A DNA stretch of 64,000 bases from JANOYJ01 sp963792485 (GTDB lineage Bacteria; Pseudomonadota; Alphaproteobacteria; Rhizobiales; Rhizobiaceae): contig CAWBWL010000013.1 in assembly GCA_963792485.1 (NCBI GenBank), positions 124,001-188,000 on the forward strand, written 5' to 3'. The translations under genes and the position numbers were made by a program. The notes under the pieces were generated by a model. It saw only the letters and a list, made by a program, of their open reading frames with translations, was not told the origin of the DNA and made no database searches. Position 1 is the stretch's first letter, and each line of letters starts with the position of its first letter. Of this stretch, positions 19,397-28,359 are shown piece after piece.

Positions 19397-19975
19397 TTGT
19401 CCGACATCAAATCTCTGAAAAAACAGCTTAGGCTTGACGCGCTGGCGCGGCGCGATGCGCTTGATCCGGAGTTCCGCATCGAGGCGGGCCTTGGCATGGC
19501 GGATGCGGCGGGTTTGCTGGTCATCGAGCCAGGTCAGACAGTTTCCGGCTTCTGGCCGATGCGTTCTGAGGCCGACATCAGGCCGCTGATGTTTGCGCTG
19601 CGCGAACAGGGCGCGCGGCTGGCGCTGCCAGCGATTCTCGACAAGACGACGATTGTGTTCCGCGAACTCGTGCGCGGCGGGCAGATGATTGACATGGGGT
19701 TCGGCACAGCCGGGCCGGGGCCGGATGCAGCAGTTTTGGACCCGTCGCTGATGCTCGTGCCGCTTGCCGCCTTTGATGGGCGCGGGCACCGGATCGGCTA
19801 TGGCGCCGGCTATTACGACCGAGCGATTGCGCGGCTTGTTGAGCGCGGCATGAAGCCAAAGCTGATTGGCATTGCCTTTGACTGCCAGCGTGTGGAGGCC
19901 GTTCCTGAGGAAGCACATGACGTGCCGCTCGACGCAATCCTGACCGAAAGCGGCTTGCGGGCGTTTCCGATTTGA
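19397..19975 (+). CDS. fau: 5-formyltetrahydrofolate cyclo-ligase
   Basis: ATP-dependent enzyme converting 5-formyl-THF to 5,10-methenyl-THF in one-carbon metabolism. About 192 residues: SLKKQLRLDALARRDAL, GFWPMRSEADIRPL, and the signature AAFDGRGHRIGYGAGYYDRA. Start is uncertain; a TTG at 19397 just before the conserved SDIKSLKKQLR is preferred because the upstream in-frame part lies inside the 6S RNA. Co-transcription with 6S RNA is known in other proteobacteria. Confidence 0.92.
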   Translation: MSDIKSLKKQLRLDALARRDALDPEFRIEAGLGMADAAGLLVIEPGQTVSGFWPMRSEADIRPLMFALREQGARLALPAILDKTTIVFRELVRGGQMIDMGFGTAGPGPDAAVLDPSLMLVPLAAFDGRGHRIGYGAGYYDRAIARLVERGMKPKLIGIAFDCQRVEAVPEEAHDVPLDAILTESGLRAFPI

Positions 19976-20044
19976 TAGCGGGAATGGCTGCTGCTTTGGC
20001 GGATTTTAGGGTGCCAGATTTCCGAATTGCGGCGCGCTAGGTTA

Positions 20045-20100
20045 CAATCTGCGGAGGTTTGAATTGCAATCTGCGGAGATTTGACTTTCAATCTGCGGAG
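20045..20100. repeat. Three-copy 22-bp direct repeat
   Basis: The core CAATCTGCGGAG occurs at 20045, 20067 and 20089, exactly 22 bases apart, with similar T-rich spacers of 10 bases. It lies in the 260-base gap between fau and ymdB, where no convincing gene is seen. The third copy runs into a stretch that looks like decayed coding sequence on the minus strand. Confidence 0.7.
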
Positions 20101-20238
20101 ATCGTGACCATGACCGCGTAACGCCCTTTGGCGAGAAGCTGCACGCCATGCCGGTTTCGCGGCTGTGGACGATGTAGGACAGCGCTCGTAACTGTTTGAA
20201 ATTGACCGCAGCGCGTTCAACCGATTAAGACGATTCTC

Positions 20239-21063
20239 ATGCGGTTTCTTTTCTTAGGCGACATGGTGGGCCGGTCGGGCCGAACGGCGGTTTGGCAGGC
20301 CCTTCCGGGGCTTGTTTCCGACTTGAAGCTCGATTTTGTGGTTGTGAACGGCGAAAACGCCGCTGGCGGGTTCGGCATTACCGAAGAGATTTTTCTCGAG
20401 ACAATCCGCGCGGGCGCTGACGCAGTGACAACCGGCAATCATGTGTGGGACCAGAAGGAGGCTCTGGAGTTTGCGCCCCGGCAAGACCGGTTCATCCGTC
20501 CGGCGAACTATCCGGCGGGAACGCCCGGCAGGGGAGCGAGCCTCATTCAGGCAAAAAACGGCGCGCGGGTGCTTGTCGCCAACATTATGGGCCGGGTGTT
20601 CATGCATCCCGAGCTGGATGATCCGTTTCAGTGCGGCGAGAAAATCCTTGAGGCCTGTCCTTTGGGCGAGCAGGCGGACGCAGTGTTTTTCGACTTTCAC
20701 GCCGAGGCGACATCGGAAAAAATGTGCTTCGGCCATTTTGTCGACGGCAAGGCGAGCGCCGTGATCGGCACGCACACGCATCAGCCGACGGCGGACCACC
20801 AGATACTGAATTCCGGAACCGCCTATGTCACCGACAGCGGCATGTGCGGCGATTATGATTCCTCGCTTGGCATGGTGAAAGACGAGCCGCTGAACCGGTT
20901 CCTCTCCAAAGTGCCGAAAGGGCGGATGGAAGCGGCGCAGGGTCCGGCGACCATTTGTGGGATTGGCATTGATATTTCGGACCGGACGGGTCTTGCCGAG
21001 CGCATCGCGCCGCTCAGGATCGGACCGAGGCTGGAGGAGACTGTGCCGGCGTTTTGGCGGTGA
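20239..21063 (+). CDS. ymdB: YmdB family metallophosphoesterase
   Basis: 274 residues of the bacterial YmdB/TIGR00282 calcineurin-like phosphoesterase family, with cyclic-nucleotide phosphodiesterase activity known in Bacillus. Metal-site motifs are FLGDMVGRSGR, NGENAAGGFGI, TGNHVWDQKE, FDFHAEATSEK and GTHTHQPTAD. Full length and intact. Follows fau, as is common in Rhizobiales. Cellular role in alphaproteobacteria is not established. Confidence 0.92.
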   Translation: MRFLFLGDMVGRSGRTAVWQALPGLVSDLKLDFVVVNGENAAGGFGITEEIFLETIRAGADAVTTGNHVWDQKEALEFAPRQDRFIRPANYPAGTPGRGASLIQAKNGARVLVANIMGRVFMHPELDDPFQCGEKILEACPLGEQADAVFFDFHAEATSEKMCFGHFVDGKASAVIGTHTHQPTADHQILNSGTAYVTDSGMCGDYDSSLGMVKDEPLNRFLSKVPKGRMEAAQGPATICGIGIDISDRTGLAERIAPLRIGPRLEETVPAFWR

Positions 21064-21064
21064 C

Positions 21065-21880
21065 CTATAGTCCTTCCAGCACCATGATTGTTGGCCTCGG
21101 CGGCAGCGTCCGCAGTGACACCATGATTTCGCGTGATCCCGGATAACGCACGTCAAATGCTCCCGACACCCGTGCCAAAAACTCGCTGGCAGGGGTGAAG
21201 CGGCGGTGCATGGGCAGGACGATTGAGGCGCGCAGGCGTTTGACGATTTCGCTCATGCCTTCATAGCTCAGGGTCAACCCGCCATCGACCGGCACCATCA
21301 CCACGTCCAGACGACCTATGGCGCCATAATCCTCATCGGTAAGCATGTGATGCAGATGGCCAAGATGGCCGATGCACAGGTCGGCGACCTCGAAAATGAA
21401 GATCGAGTTCCCGTCCGCCTCCATCATCCCGCCCGCGCGGATATCGGTGGTCACATTGCGGATAAAGACGTCATCCACCACCAGACGGTGTTCGGCAGGT
21501 CCTCCCTGCGGGTTCCACCCTCGCAGGACATGCTCAATGCCGGGGTCGGGCGCAGCGGTGTAATGCGAGGAATGCGCTTTGTTCATTGTGATGACGCGGG
21601 GCAGGGGATCGGCCCCGTAAAAGCCTGAAAAATCGGTGGCGATGCGCACGCCCGCCACAGATTCGATGATGAAGGTGGAATGTCCGGCATAGGTGATTTT
21701 CACTTCGCCACCAGCGGGCATTGCGGCGTTGGTGAACGCTGCGGGAATGACCACGGGCCGCAGCGTGTCCGGCATTTGCTGCGCCACCGCCATGCACTGG
21801 CTGGCAAATCTGGCGCTGTCTTGGGCAGTGGCTTGCAGCGGCAATAAAATCAAAACAGCGAGAAGCGAAAGGCGAAGCAC
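21065..21880 (-). CDS. Secreted metallo-beta-lactamase-fold hydrolase (UlaG-like)
   Basis: 271 residues with a signal peptide (LSLLAVLILLPLQATAQ) and a UlaG-like MBL fold: ITYAGHSTFIIES, ATDFSGFYG, MNKAHSSHYT, LCIGHLGHLHH and VLPMHRRF. Probably a periplasmic metal-dependent hydrolase; substrate unknown. GTG start at 21880 with a purine-rich stretch upstream. Its stop lies 2 bases from the convergent ymdB stop. Confidence 0.8.
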   Translation of the reverse strand: MLRLSLLAVLILLPLQATAQDSARFASQCMAVAQQMPDTLRPVVIPAAFTNAAMPAGGEVKITYAGHSTFIIESVAGVRIATDFSGFYGADPLPRVITMNKAHSSHYTAAPDPGIEHVLRGWNPQGGPAEHRLVVDDVFIRNVTTDIRAGGMMEADGNSIFIFEVADLCIGHLGHLHHMLTDEDYGAIGRLDVVMVPVDGGLTLSYEGMSEIVKRLRASIVLPMHRRFTPASEFLARVSGAFDVRYPGSREIMVSLRTLPPRPTIMVLEGL

Positions 21881-22049
21881 TCCAGGCCTCCATGAGGGCG
21901 AAACTTTACCGTTTCCAACAATCTGCCCTGTCGCAGGGCAAAGGCAAGGGTTGTTCGGTTTTTACGCAATCATTTTATGGTGAAGCGGGCTAAGTTGTGG
22001 AATGATCGCGCAATGGTGACCTCTGCGGGATTTCAGGGAGGAGACGGAG

Positions 22050-22475
22050 ATGAAAACCGGGATTCTCGTGCTGAGCTTGTCTGCTTCGCTCTCGGCCGAC
22101 GCGGCGCATCAAGGGCAACAGAACTTTCTATTGCAAGACGGCGTGATCTCCTTTTCCACACCAACCGGCAATATTGGTTGCACCTACATCCCGGCGGGCG
22201 GCACGGATGTTTATGCCCCCAAAGATGGCGGGCCGGAGCTGATCTGCGACCGGGTGGAGCCGGCCTATCTTCGATTTTTCCTCTACAAAGCCGGCCCGGC
22301 CAAGCGTTTCAGATATGTCGGCGATACCAGCTGCTGCTCAGCGGACAATGTGCTTGTTTATGGAAACAGCTGGAAGAAAGGCGCATTTACCTGCACGTCC
22401 GAGCGTTCGGGGTTGACCTGCACACGCGGCGGGCACGGCTTTTTCGTCAGCCGGACCGGGACCAGGGTCTATTGA
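22050..22475 (+). CDS. Secreted cysteine-containing protein (DUF6636-like)
   Basis: 141 residues with a short signal-like N-terminus (MKTGILVLSLSASLSADA). The core reads ISFSTPTGNIGCTYIP, ICDRVEPAYLR, then a Trp/Cys-rich end GNSWKKGAFTCTSERSGLTC and GHGFFVSR, matching the conserved family often named DUF6636. Several cysteines suggest disulfides in the periplasm. Ribosome site GGAGG at about 22037. Function unknown. Confidence 0.7.
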   Translation: MKTGILVLSLSASLSADAAHQGQQNFLLQDGVISFSTPTGNIGCTYIPAGGTDVYAPKDGGPELICDRVEPAYLRFFLYKAGPAKRFRYVGDTSCCSADNVLVYGNSWKKGAFTCTSERSGLTCTRGGHGFFVSRTGTRVY

Positions 22476-22567
22476 GGATCTGCCTTCCCGCTTCCCCTGT
22501 CTGGACGGCGCAAATTGATTTGCCTATAGAGGCGCCAATCCAAAAAGCTTTTCTATCGGGAGCAGCC

Positions 22568-23317
22568 ATGGCTGGCCATTCACAATTCAAGAACATCATG
22601 CACCGCAAGGGCCGCCAGGACGCGGTGCGCTCGAAAATGTTTTCCAAGCTCGGCCGCGAGCTGACCGTCGCCGCCAAAATGGGCGTGCCGGACCCTGATA
22701 TGAACCCGCGCCTGCGCCTTGCCATACAGGCGGCCAAAGCCGTGTCGATGCCGAAAGACAATATCGCCCGCGCCATCAACAAGGCGGCGGGAAGCGACAC
22801 CGAGAATTATGACGAAGTGCGCTATGAGGGTTACGGCCCCGGCGGCGTCGCGATCATTGTCGAGGCGCTGACCGACAACCGCAACCGCACCGCCTCCAAC
22901 GTCCGTGCGGCCTTCACCAAGGCTGGCGGGGCGCTGGGCGAAACCGGTTCCGTTGCCTTCATGTGGGACCGGGTTGGCGAGATCACCTACGCCTTGAAGG
23001 CCGGCACAGCCGACGCTGTGATGGAAGCGGCGATCATGGCGGGTGCCGACGATGTCTCATCCGATGAGGAAGGCCATTACATCATCTGCGCCTTTGAGAG
23101 CATCAATGAGGTATCCAAAGTGCTTGAGGAAGCGCTCGGCGAAGCGGAAACAGTGAAGATCATCTGGCAGCCGCAGAACAATATTCCGGTTGATGAAGAC
23201 CGGGCGCAGTCGCTGATGAAGCTGGTCGCCGTGCTTGAAGACGACGATGATGTGCAGAACGTTTACGCCAACTTCGAAGTCGATGACGAGACAATGGCGC
23301 GTCTCTCCGCAGCCTGA
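22568..23317 (+). CDS. yebC: YebC/PmpR family protein
   Basis: 249 residues. Start MAGHSQFKNIMHRKGRQD is the standard N-terminus, and the conserved segments PKDNIARAINKAAG and YEGYGPGGVAIIVEALTDN follow. The family acts as a DNA-binding regulator in some bacteria and as a ribosome-associated factor easing translation of difficult motifs in others. GGGAG lies upstream of the ATG at 22568; a much longer in-frame reading upstream runs through the DUF6636-like gene and is rejected. Confidence 0.93.
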   Translation: MAGHSQFKNIMHRKGRQDAVRSKMFSKLGRELTVAAKMGVPDPDMNPRLRLAIQAAKAVSMPKDNIARAINKAAGSDTENYDEVRYEGYGPGGVAIIVEALTDNRNRTASNVRAAFTKAGGALGETGSVAFMWDRVGEITYALKAGTADAVMEAAIMAGADDVSSDEEGHYIICAFESINEVSKVLEEALGEAETVKIIWQPQNNIPVDEDRAQSLMKLVAVLEDDDDVQNVYANFEVDDETMARLSAA

Positions 23318-23319
23318 TC

Positions 23320-23907
23320 TTGAAACTAGCTGAAAACGAAATCCGTAACCATTCCTCCGAATTGCTTTCGGACGGCTGGTCTCTGCTGACAAAGCATACA
23401 TTCGAGCTGAAGCGCCGCGATGGGGCTTGGGATGGCCAAGTCCGCGAGGTCTACAATCGTGGCCACGCGGCGGTGATCCTGCCTTATGATCCGGCGCGCG
23501 GCACAGTGCTGCTCGTGCGTCAGTTCCGTCTGCCGGTGTTTCTGCAGGGGCACCGCGAGCCGCTGATCGAGGCCTGCGCCGGGCTGCTTGACGACCTTGA
23601 GCCGGAGGCATGCATCCGCAAGGAGGCGGAGGAAGAGCTCGGATACCGGCTCGGCGCGGTGCGCAAAATCTACGATATCTATATGAGCCCCGGCAGCGTC
23701 ACAGAGCGGCTGTCATTCTTCACGGCGGACTATTCGCCAAGCGATCGCATTTCGGACGGCGGCGGCGATGCGGGCGAGGGCGAGGATATCGAGGTGCTGG
23801 AGATGCCGCTTTCCGAGGCGATGGAGCTGGTGGAGAGCGGCGGGATTATTGACGCGAAGACGGTGATGCTGGTGCAGCATCTGGCGCTGCGGAGGCGCGC
23901 GGGCTAA
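23320..23907 (+). CDS. Nudix hydrolase (GDP-mannose pyrophosphatase/ADP-ribose type)
   Basis: 195 residues with a Nudix box in GLLDDLEPEACIRKEAEEEL (G, E, REx2EE pattern, with K for R), preceded by VILPYDPARGTVLLVRQFRL and followed by YMSPGSVTERLSFF, the layout of the NudK/ADP-ribose pyrophosphatase subgroup. Begins at TTG 23320, 2 bases after yebC, so probably co-transcribed. Likely hydrolyses a nucleoside diphosphate sugar. Converges on the broken Nudix gene, overlapping its stop. Confidence 0.85.
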   Translation: MKLAENEIRNHSSELLSDGWSLLTKHTFELKRRDGAWDGQVREVYNRGHAAVILPYDPARGTVLLVRQFRLPVFLQGHREPLIEACAGLLDDLEPEACIRKEAEEELGYRLGAVRKIYDIYMSPGSVTERLSFFTADYSPSDRISDGGGDAGEGEDIEVLEMPLSEAMELVESGGIIDAKTVMLVQHLALRRRAG

Positions 23908-24344
23908 GCTTTCGCCATAAGTTCAGCGATATTTTCGGGAAACACTGATTCTGCGGTTGCCGCCAGTTCCGCTACGCTCCACCAATGCCATCTTGAGATC
24001 ACGCTCTTTTCTTCGTCGGACCAATTATTGTCTGTAATGGCGTCCCCGCCCACTCGCATCGCGAAGTAGCGCTCCTGAGCCTGAGCTGTTTAACCGTCCG
24101 AAAGCGTCAAATTGACCGTCCGGCGTCCCGCTTCGACCAGTGTGTCAAGGGCATCCAAGCCTGTTTCCTCGAGCAGCTCGCGCCGCGCCGCCTGTTCGTA
24201 GGTCTCGTCTTCTTCGACCGCCCCGCCCGGCGTGGCCCAATAGGATCGCCCAGAAAGAGCCCCGTCTTTGTGCTCGAAACGGAACAGCAAAGCCTCATTC
24301 TGCGGGTTGAGAATGATCCAGCGGGCAGCGGGGCGAATGCGCAC
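23904..24344 (-). pseudogene. Nudix hydrolase interrupted by an in-frame stop
   Basis: The N-terminal part (ARWIILNPQNEALLFRFEHK) carries a Nudix box in GGAVEEDETYEQAARRELLE ETG. After LTLSDG a TAA codon (24090-24092) appears, but the same frame continues with TAQAQERYFAMRVGGDAITD and ISRWHWWSVAELAATAE to a stop at 23904-23906. A single base change from CAA to TAA would explain it. So this is a nonsense mutation or a base-call error, not a frameshift. The full reading would be about 146 residues. Confidence 0.75.
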
Positions 24345-24370
24345 AAATTACCTCACTTCAAGGGGTACCC

Positions 24371-24398
24371 AACAAAAAACCCGCCGAAGCGGGTTTTC
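24371..24398 (-). terminator. Rho-independent terminator of rpmE
   Basis: Stem ACCCGC/GCGGGT with a CGAA loop (24379-24394) flanked by A and T runs, so it works on the minus strand after rpmE and could also act on the plus strand. Confidence 0.85.
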
Positions 24399-24420
24399 CG
24401 AAATCTCTCTGCGCTGAAAT

Positions 24421-24642
24421 TCAGCCGCCCAGGCCGCCGAAGCGGTTCTTGAACTTGGCGACGCGGCCGCCGCGGTCAACCATGCCGCCGTGGCCGCCGG
24501 TCCATGCCGGATGGGTACGCGGGTCGATGTCGAGGTTCAGCGTCGCGCCTTCCTGACCATAGGTCGAGCGGGTGAAATACTCGGTGCCGTCGGTCATCAC
24601 CACTTTGATCTGGTGGTAATCAGGGTGGATTTTGTCTTTCAT
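24421..24642 (-). CDS. rpmE: 50S ribosomal protein L31
   Basis: 73-residue L31 starting MKDKIHPDYHQIKVVMTDGT and ending KFKNRFGGLGG. It lacks the CxxC zinc ligands of the C+ form, as is usual in alphaproteobacteria. Start at 24642; an in-frame extension to 24696 is not family-like. A strong terminator follows. The exporter gene is divergent, an arrangement common in Rhizobiales. Confidence 0.95.
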   Translation of the reverse strand: MKDKIHPDYHQIKVVMTDGTEYFTRSTYGQEGATLNLDIDPRTHPAWTGGHGGMVDRGGRVAKFKNRFGGLGG

Positions 24643-24801
24643 GTGCCTATCCTTCTCGCCAATGCCCAGCGCGCCCAAAGGACACTCACGCGGCAAAATT
24701 CATGTGTGACTGATGCCTGCGCATCCGGGCTTCAAAAACATTGAGCGGGCCTATACATGAGGCCCCGGCTGATAACAAGTCTGGCCGGATGGAATCATTG
24801 A

Positions 24802-26622
24802 GTGACCGATAGACAGCACAATCTGAAGGCGGACGCACAGAGCAGGGCGCCTCTCAAGCCTCTGCGGCCATTGGGCCGGATGCTGCCCTATCTTGGCCGG
24901 CACAAGGCGAACGTTGTGGCAGCAGTGCTGTTTCTTGCTGTGGCCGCCGGAACAACTTTGCTCCTGCCGCTCGCCGTGCGGCAGATGATTGATCACGGAT
25001 TTTCTGCGGCAGACCGGACCTATATCAATTCCTATTTCCTGATGCTGCTCGGCCTTGCGGTCGTCCTCGCGCTGGCGTCGGCTGGGCGCTACTATTTTGT
25101 CATTACCATTGGAGAGCAGGTTGTCGCCGATATCCGCCGCGATCTGTTTACGCATCTGACACGCCTTTCGCCTGGATTCTACGATCAGGAAAAGTCCGGC
25201 GATATCGTTTCGCGCCTGACGGCGGATACGACGCAGATCAAGGCGGTGTTCGGCGCGACGGCCTCGATGGTGCTGCGCAATTCCATTCTGGGTATTGGCG
25301 CGCTGATCATGATGATCGTCACAAGTCCGCGCTTGGCGAGCCTGGTAATTGTCGCCATTCCGCTTATCGTTCTGCCGCTGGTCATGTTCGGGCGCAAGGT
25401 GCGGCGCAGATCAAGGCAGGCGCAGGACCGCCTGGCGGATGCAACGGCTTACGCCAGCGAGGCGGTTTCCTCGATCCGCACACTGCAGGCCTTTGCCAAT
25501 GAAAAGCTCGCCGCAGGCCGGTTTGCAGGGGCGGTGGATGATGCCTATGAAGCTGCGCGGGGGTCGATCAAGTCACGGGCAGTGCTGACGGCTTTTGCGA
25601 TCTTCATGGTTTTCGGCTCCGTCGTGGCGGTGCTCTGGTTTGGCGCGCACAGCGTTCTGGATGGCTCGATCACACCCGGAACGCTCAGCCAGTTTCTCCT
25701 GTATTCGGTGTTTTCAGCAAGCGCCCTTGCAACGCTTTCCGAGGCTTGGAGCGAGGTTTCGCAAGCTGCGGGCGCGGCGGAGCGGATTGCCGAGATTCTG
25801 GATGAGCGGCCAGCCATCCAGGCGCCCGCCCATCCGGCACCGCTTCCGGTCAAGCCGTTGGGTTCGCTGGCGTTTGAGAATGTCACCTTTGCCTACCCGG
25901 CGCGCCCGGATACAGGCGCGGTGCGGGCGCTCAGCTTTGCCGTGAAAGCCGGCGAAACGGTCGCCATTGTCGGGCCCTCAGGCGCGGGCAAGAGCACGCT
26001 GTATTCCCTGCTGCTGCGCTTTTATGATCCACAGCAGGGCCGGATACTGGTCGATGGTATCGACATCAAAACGGCAGACCCTGAACAGGTGCGCCAGCGC
26101 CTGGCGCTTGTCTCGCAGGACGTCACGGTATTTGCCGCCAGCGCGCGCGAAAATATCGCCTTCGGCAAGGCCGGCGCCAGCGATGCCGAGATCCAGGCGG
26201 CTGCGGCCGCTGCTTCCGCGGACGAGTTTATCGAGCGGCTTGAGCGCGGCTACGAAACCGAGCTTGGCGAGCGCGGTGTGATGCTCTCCGGTGGGCAAAG
26301 ACAGCGGATTGCCATTGCGCGGGCGATCCTGAAAGACGCGCCGATACTTCTTCTCGACGAGGCAACCTCGGCGCTGGATGCGGAAAGCGAGACGGCGGTG
26401 CAGGCGGCGCTGGAGATTTTGATGCAGGGGCGCACGACGCTGGTTATCGCGCACCGGCTGGCCACCATTTTGAAGGCCGACCGCATCTTGGTCATGGATC
26501 ATGGTCGGATAGTCGAGGAAGGCACGCATAAATCTCTGGTGCGCAAAGGCGGGGTCTATGCGCGGCTTGCCAAACTGCAGTTTGATGCCGGAATGGATGC
26601 GTCGAGGCAGGCGGCGGAGTAG
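24802..26622 (+). CDS. ABC transporter, fused permease and ATPase (MsbA-like half exporter)
   Basis: 606 residues, type IV exporter. Six transmembrane helices lie within about residues 35-320 (VVAAVLFLAVAAGTTLLLPL and others). The nucleotide-binding domain has Walker A GPSGAGKST, Q-loop LVSQDVTVF, signature LSGGQRQR, Walker B ILLLDEATSALD and the H-loop VIAHRLAT. Acts as a homodimer exporting a lipid or drug; substrate not determinable. GTG start at 24802. Confidence 0.9.
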   Translation: MTDRQHNLKADAQSRAPLKPLRPLGRMLPYLGRHKANVVAAVLFLAVAAGTTLLLPLAVRQMIDHGFSAADRTYINSYFLMLLGLAVVLALASAGRYYFVITIGEQVVADIRRDLFTHLTRLSPGFYDQEKSGDIVSRLTADTTQIKAVFGATASMVLRNSILGIGALIMMIVTSPRLASLVIVAIPLIVLPLVMFGRKVRRRSRQAQDRLADATAYASEAVSSIRTLQAFANEKLAAGRFAGAVDDAYEAARGSIKSRAVLTAFAIFMVFGSVVAVLWFGAHSVLDGSITPGTLSQFLLYSVFSASALATLSEAWSEVSQAAGAAERIAEILDERPAIQAPAHPAPLPVKPLGSLAFENVTFAYPARPDTGAVRALSFAVKAGETVAIVGPSGAGKSTLYSLLLRFYDPQQGRILVDGIDIKTADPEQVRQRLALVSQDVTVFAASARENIAFGKAGASDAEIQAAAAAASADEFIERLERGYETELGERGVMLSGGQRQRIAIARAILKDAPILLLDEATSALDAESETAVQAALEILMQGRTTLVIAHRLATILKADRILVMDHGRIVEEGTHKSLVRKGGVYARLAKLQFDAGMDASRQAAE

Positions 26623-28107
26623 TTACCGCCCGTAACGCTCTTTCAAATGCGTGATAAAATATCCGGCATTCAACGGCTCGCCCGTCGCGGCTTCCAGAAT
26701 TTCTGGCGTTGATCTTCCCGAAGCTGCTGACCATATGTGATCTTTGCGCCAGGCATTCAGCGTGCCGAAATTGCCATCCGCAAGTTCGGCATTCACATCC
26801 GGGTGCAGTTTGAGGATCGCGGCCCATTGCTGGGCGGCCATGATGGCGCCGAGGGTATAGGACGGGAAATAGCCGAACAGGCCGGCTGGCCAGTGCACGT
26901 CCTGCATGGGTCCGTCTCTTGGATTGTCGATTGTGGACAGGCCGAGGCTGTCCTGCATTTTGGCATCCCAGGCCTGCGGCAGATCGCGCACGTCCAGCCT
27001 TCCGGACACAAGTTCCTGTTCTAGCTCAAAGCGCAATATGACATGCAGCGGATACGTCACCTCGTCGGCGTCAACCCGGATGAGCCCGCGCCCGACCTGA
27101 TGGATATGCGGCAGCAGATCGTCCAGTTCCCACGCCTCGCCAAGATGCGCCTCGACATGGGGCAGGGCAAAGCGCCAGAAGGCGGGGTTGCGGCCGATCT
27201 GCTTTTCGACGAACAGGCTCTGGCTTTCATGCAAGGCCATGCCGCGCGCTTTCGCTGACGGCCAGTGCGCCATGTCTTTCGGCAGGTTCTGCTCATACAG
27301 CCCGTGGCCGGTTTCGTGCAGAATGCCCATCAATGCCGAGAGAAACTCGTCTGTGCGGTAGCGCGTTGTCAGGCGCACATCGCTCGGCACGCCGCCGCAG
27401 AACGGGTGGTGCGCGACCGACAGGCTGCCATGCTCCATGTCAAAGCCGAGCGCGGTCATCATGGCGAGGCCCAGCGCGCGCTGGCTTTCGATGGAGTAGC
27501 TGCCGGTCACGGGCTTGACGGGCCGGCGTGAATGCCGCCCGGCCTGAGCTTCGAGCGCCTGTGGGACAAAATCCTTGAGAAAACGCTTCAGCTTGTCAAA
27601 CACCGGCTCGACAGCGGCGGCGCGGGTGCCGGGATCATATTGCTCGATCAGCGCGTCATATGGGTCGAGCTTGAGCACATCCGCCCGCATCGCCGCTTCC
27701 TCGCGCATCAAAGCAACGACCTCACTGAGCGCGGGCGCGAATCCCGCCCAGTCGCCCGCCGGGCGCAGCTGCCGCCACAGCTGTTCGCACTGCATGCGCT
27801 GCCTGGTCTGGCGTTCGACAAAGTCGGAGGGCAGGCAGGTGAGGTTGAGATAGCTGCGCTCAAGCTCGCGCAGCGCCGCCGTCTGGTTCGCTTCAAGGCT
27901 TTCGGACTTTGCCGCCTCGATCCAGTCCCGCACTTCAGGCGCGCTTGCCTTGCGGTGCTGCATGCCCGCCAGCGCCGCCATCGCCTCAGCCCGCTTCTCG
28001 CCGCCCCCCGCCGCCATATGCGTTGCCTCGTCCGCGCCGAGAATGGCGAGTGCGTGGTCGAGCGCTTCAAGCGAGCGGCAATGGGCATCGAGTTGGGCGA
28101 AGGACAT
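26623..28107 (-). CDS. M32 family metallocarboxypeptidase
   Basis: 494 residues, the usual size for thermostable carboxypeptidase Taq-type enzymes. Zinc site HExxH is seen in GILHETGHGLYEQNLP, and the downstream HESQSLFVEKQIGRN is the conserved M32 segment; DPYDALIEQYDPG and YFPSYTLGAIMAAQ are also typical. Removes C-terminal residues from peptides, cytoplasmic. Starts 52 bases after the HicA gene on the same strand. Confidence 0.92.
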   Translation of the reverse strand: MSFAQLDAHCRSLEALDHALAILGADEATHMAAGGGEKRAEAMAALAGMQHRKASAPEVRDWIEAAKSESLEANQTAALRELERSYLNLTCLPSDFVERQTRQRMQCEQLWRQLRPAGDWAGFAPALSEVVALMREEAAMRADVLKLDPYDALIEQYDPGTRAAAVEPVFDKLKRFLKDFVPQALEAQAGRHSRRPVKPVTGSYSIESQRALGLAMMTALGFDMEHGSLSVAHHPFCGGVPSDVRLTTRYRTDEFLSALMGILHETGHGLYEQNLPKDMAHWPSAKARGMALHESQSLFVEKQIGRNPAFWRFALPHVEAHLGEAWELDDLLPHIHQVGRGLIRVDADEVTYPLHVILRFELEQELVSGRLDVRDLPQAWDAKMQDSLGLSTIDNPRDGPMQDVHWPAGLFGYFPSYTLGAIMAAQQWAAILKLHPDVNAELADGNFGTLNAWRKDHIWSAASGRSTPEILEAATGEPLNAGYFITHLKERYGR

Positions 28108-28158
28108 GGGCGGGGCCTGGTTTTTGACGATTAGCAGAGGTGGAGATTTGCGGCGGGT

Positions 28159-28356
28159 TCAGAATGTCTTGCCGATACCGGCGTCTTTCAGAATTCCGTT
28201 GGCAGTGTGGCGGCTATTCAGGTTCCGCGGGACAATGACCAGAACTCCGGTCTCCTCGCTCTGCCACTTTTCATGTGAGCCTTTTGCGTTTTCAAGGCAT
28301 TTAAAACCGGCACCTGAAAGCAGTTTGGTGACTTGGTCGTAAAAGCCCTTCGCCAT
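28159..28356 (-). CDS. hicA: HicA family toxin (mRNA interferase)
   Basis: 65 residues with the double-stranded-RNA-binding-like HicA fold: FYDQVTKLLSGAGFKCLENA, catalytic-His segment KGSHEKWQ and the closing SRHTANGILKDAGI. Toxins of this family cleave mRNA and are neutralised by a partner. It lies 3 bases after a DUF1902-type gene, the probable antitoxin, on the same strand. Intact, unlike the related locus near 60.5 kb. Confidence 0.88.
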   Translation of the reverse strand: MAKGFYDQVTKLLSGAGFKCLENAKGSHEKWQSEETGVLVIVPRNLNSRHTANGILKDAGIGKTF

Positions 28357-28359
28357 GAT

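Noticed and set aside
19168..19431. Plus-strand ORF across the 6S RNA region
   Set aside because: No family similarity; the paired ends and position support an RNA gene instead.
20045..20100. CRISPR-like array
   Set aside because: Only three copies, 12-base core with 10-base similar spacers, and no cas genes nearby.
21977..22567. Long N-terminal extension of YebC
   Set aside because: The in-frame extension runs through the DUF6636-like gene in another frame; MAGHSQFKN is the standard YebC start.
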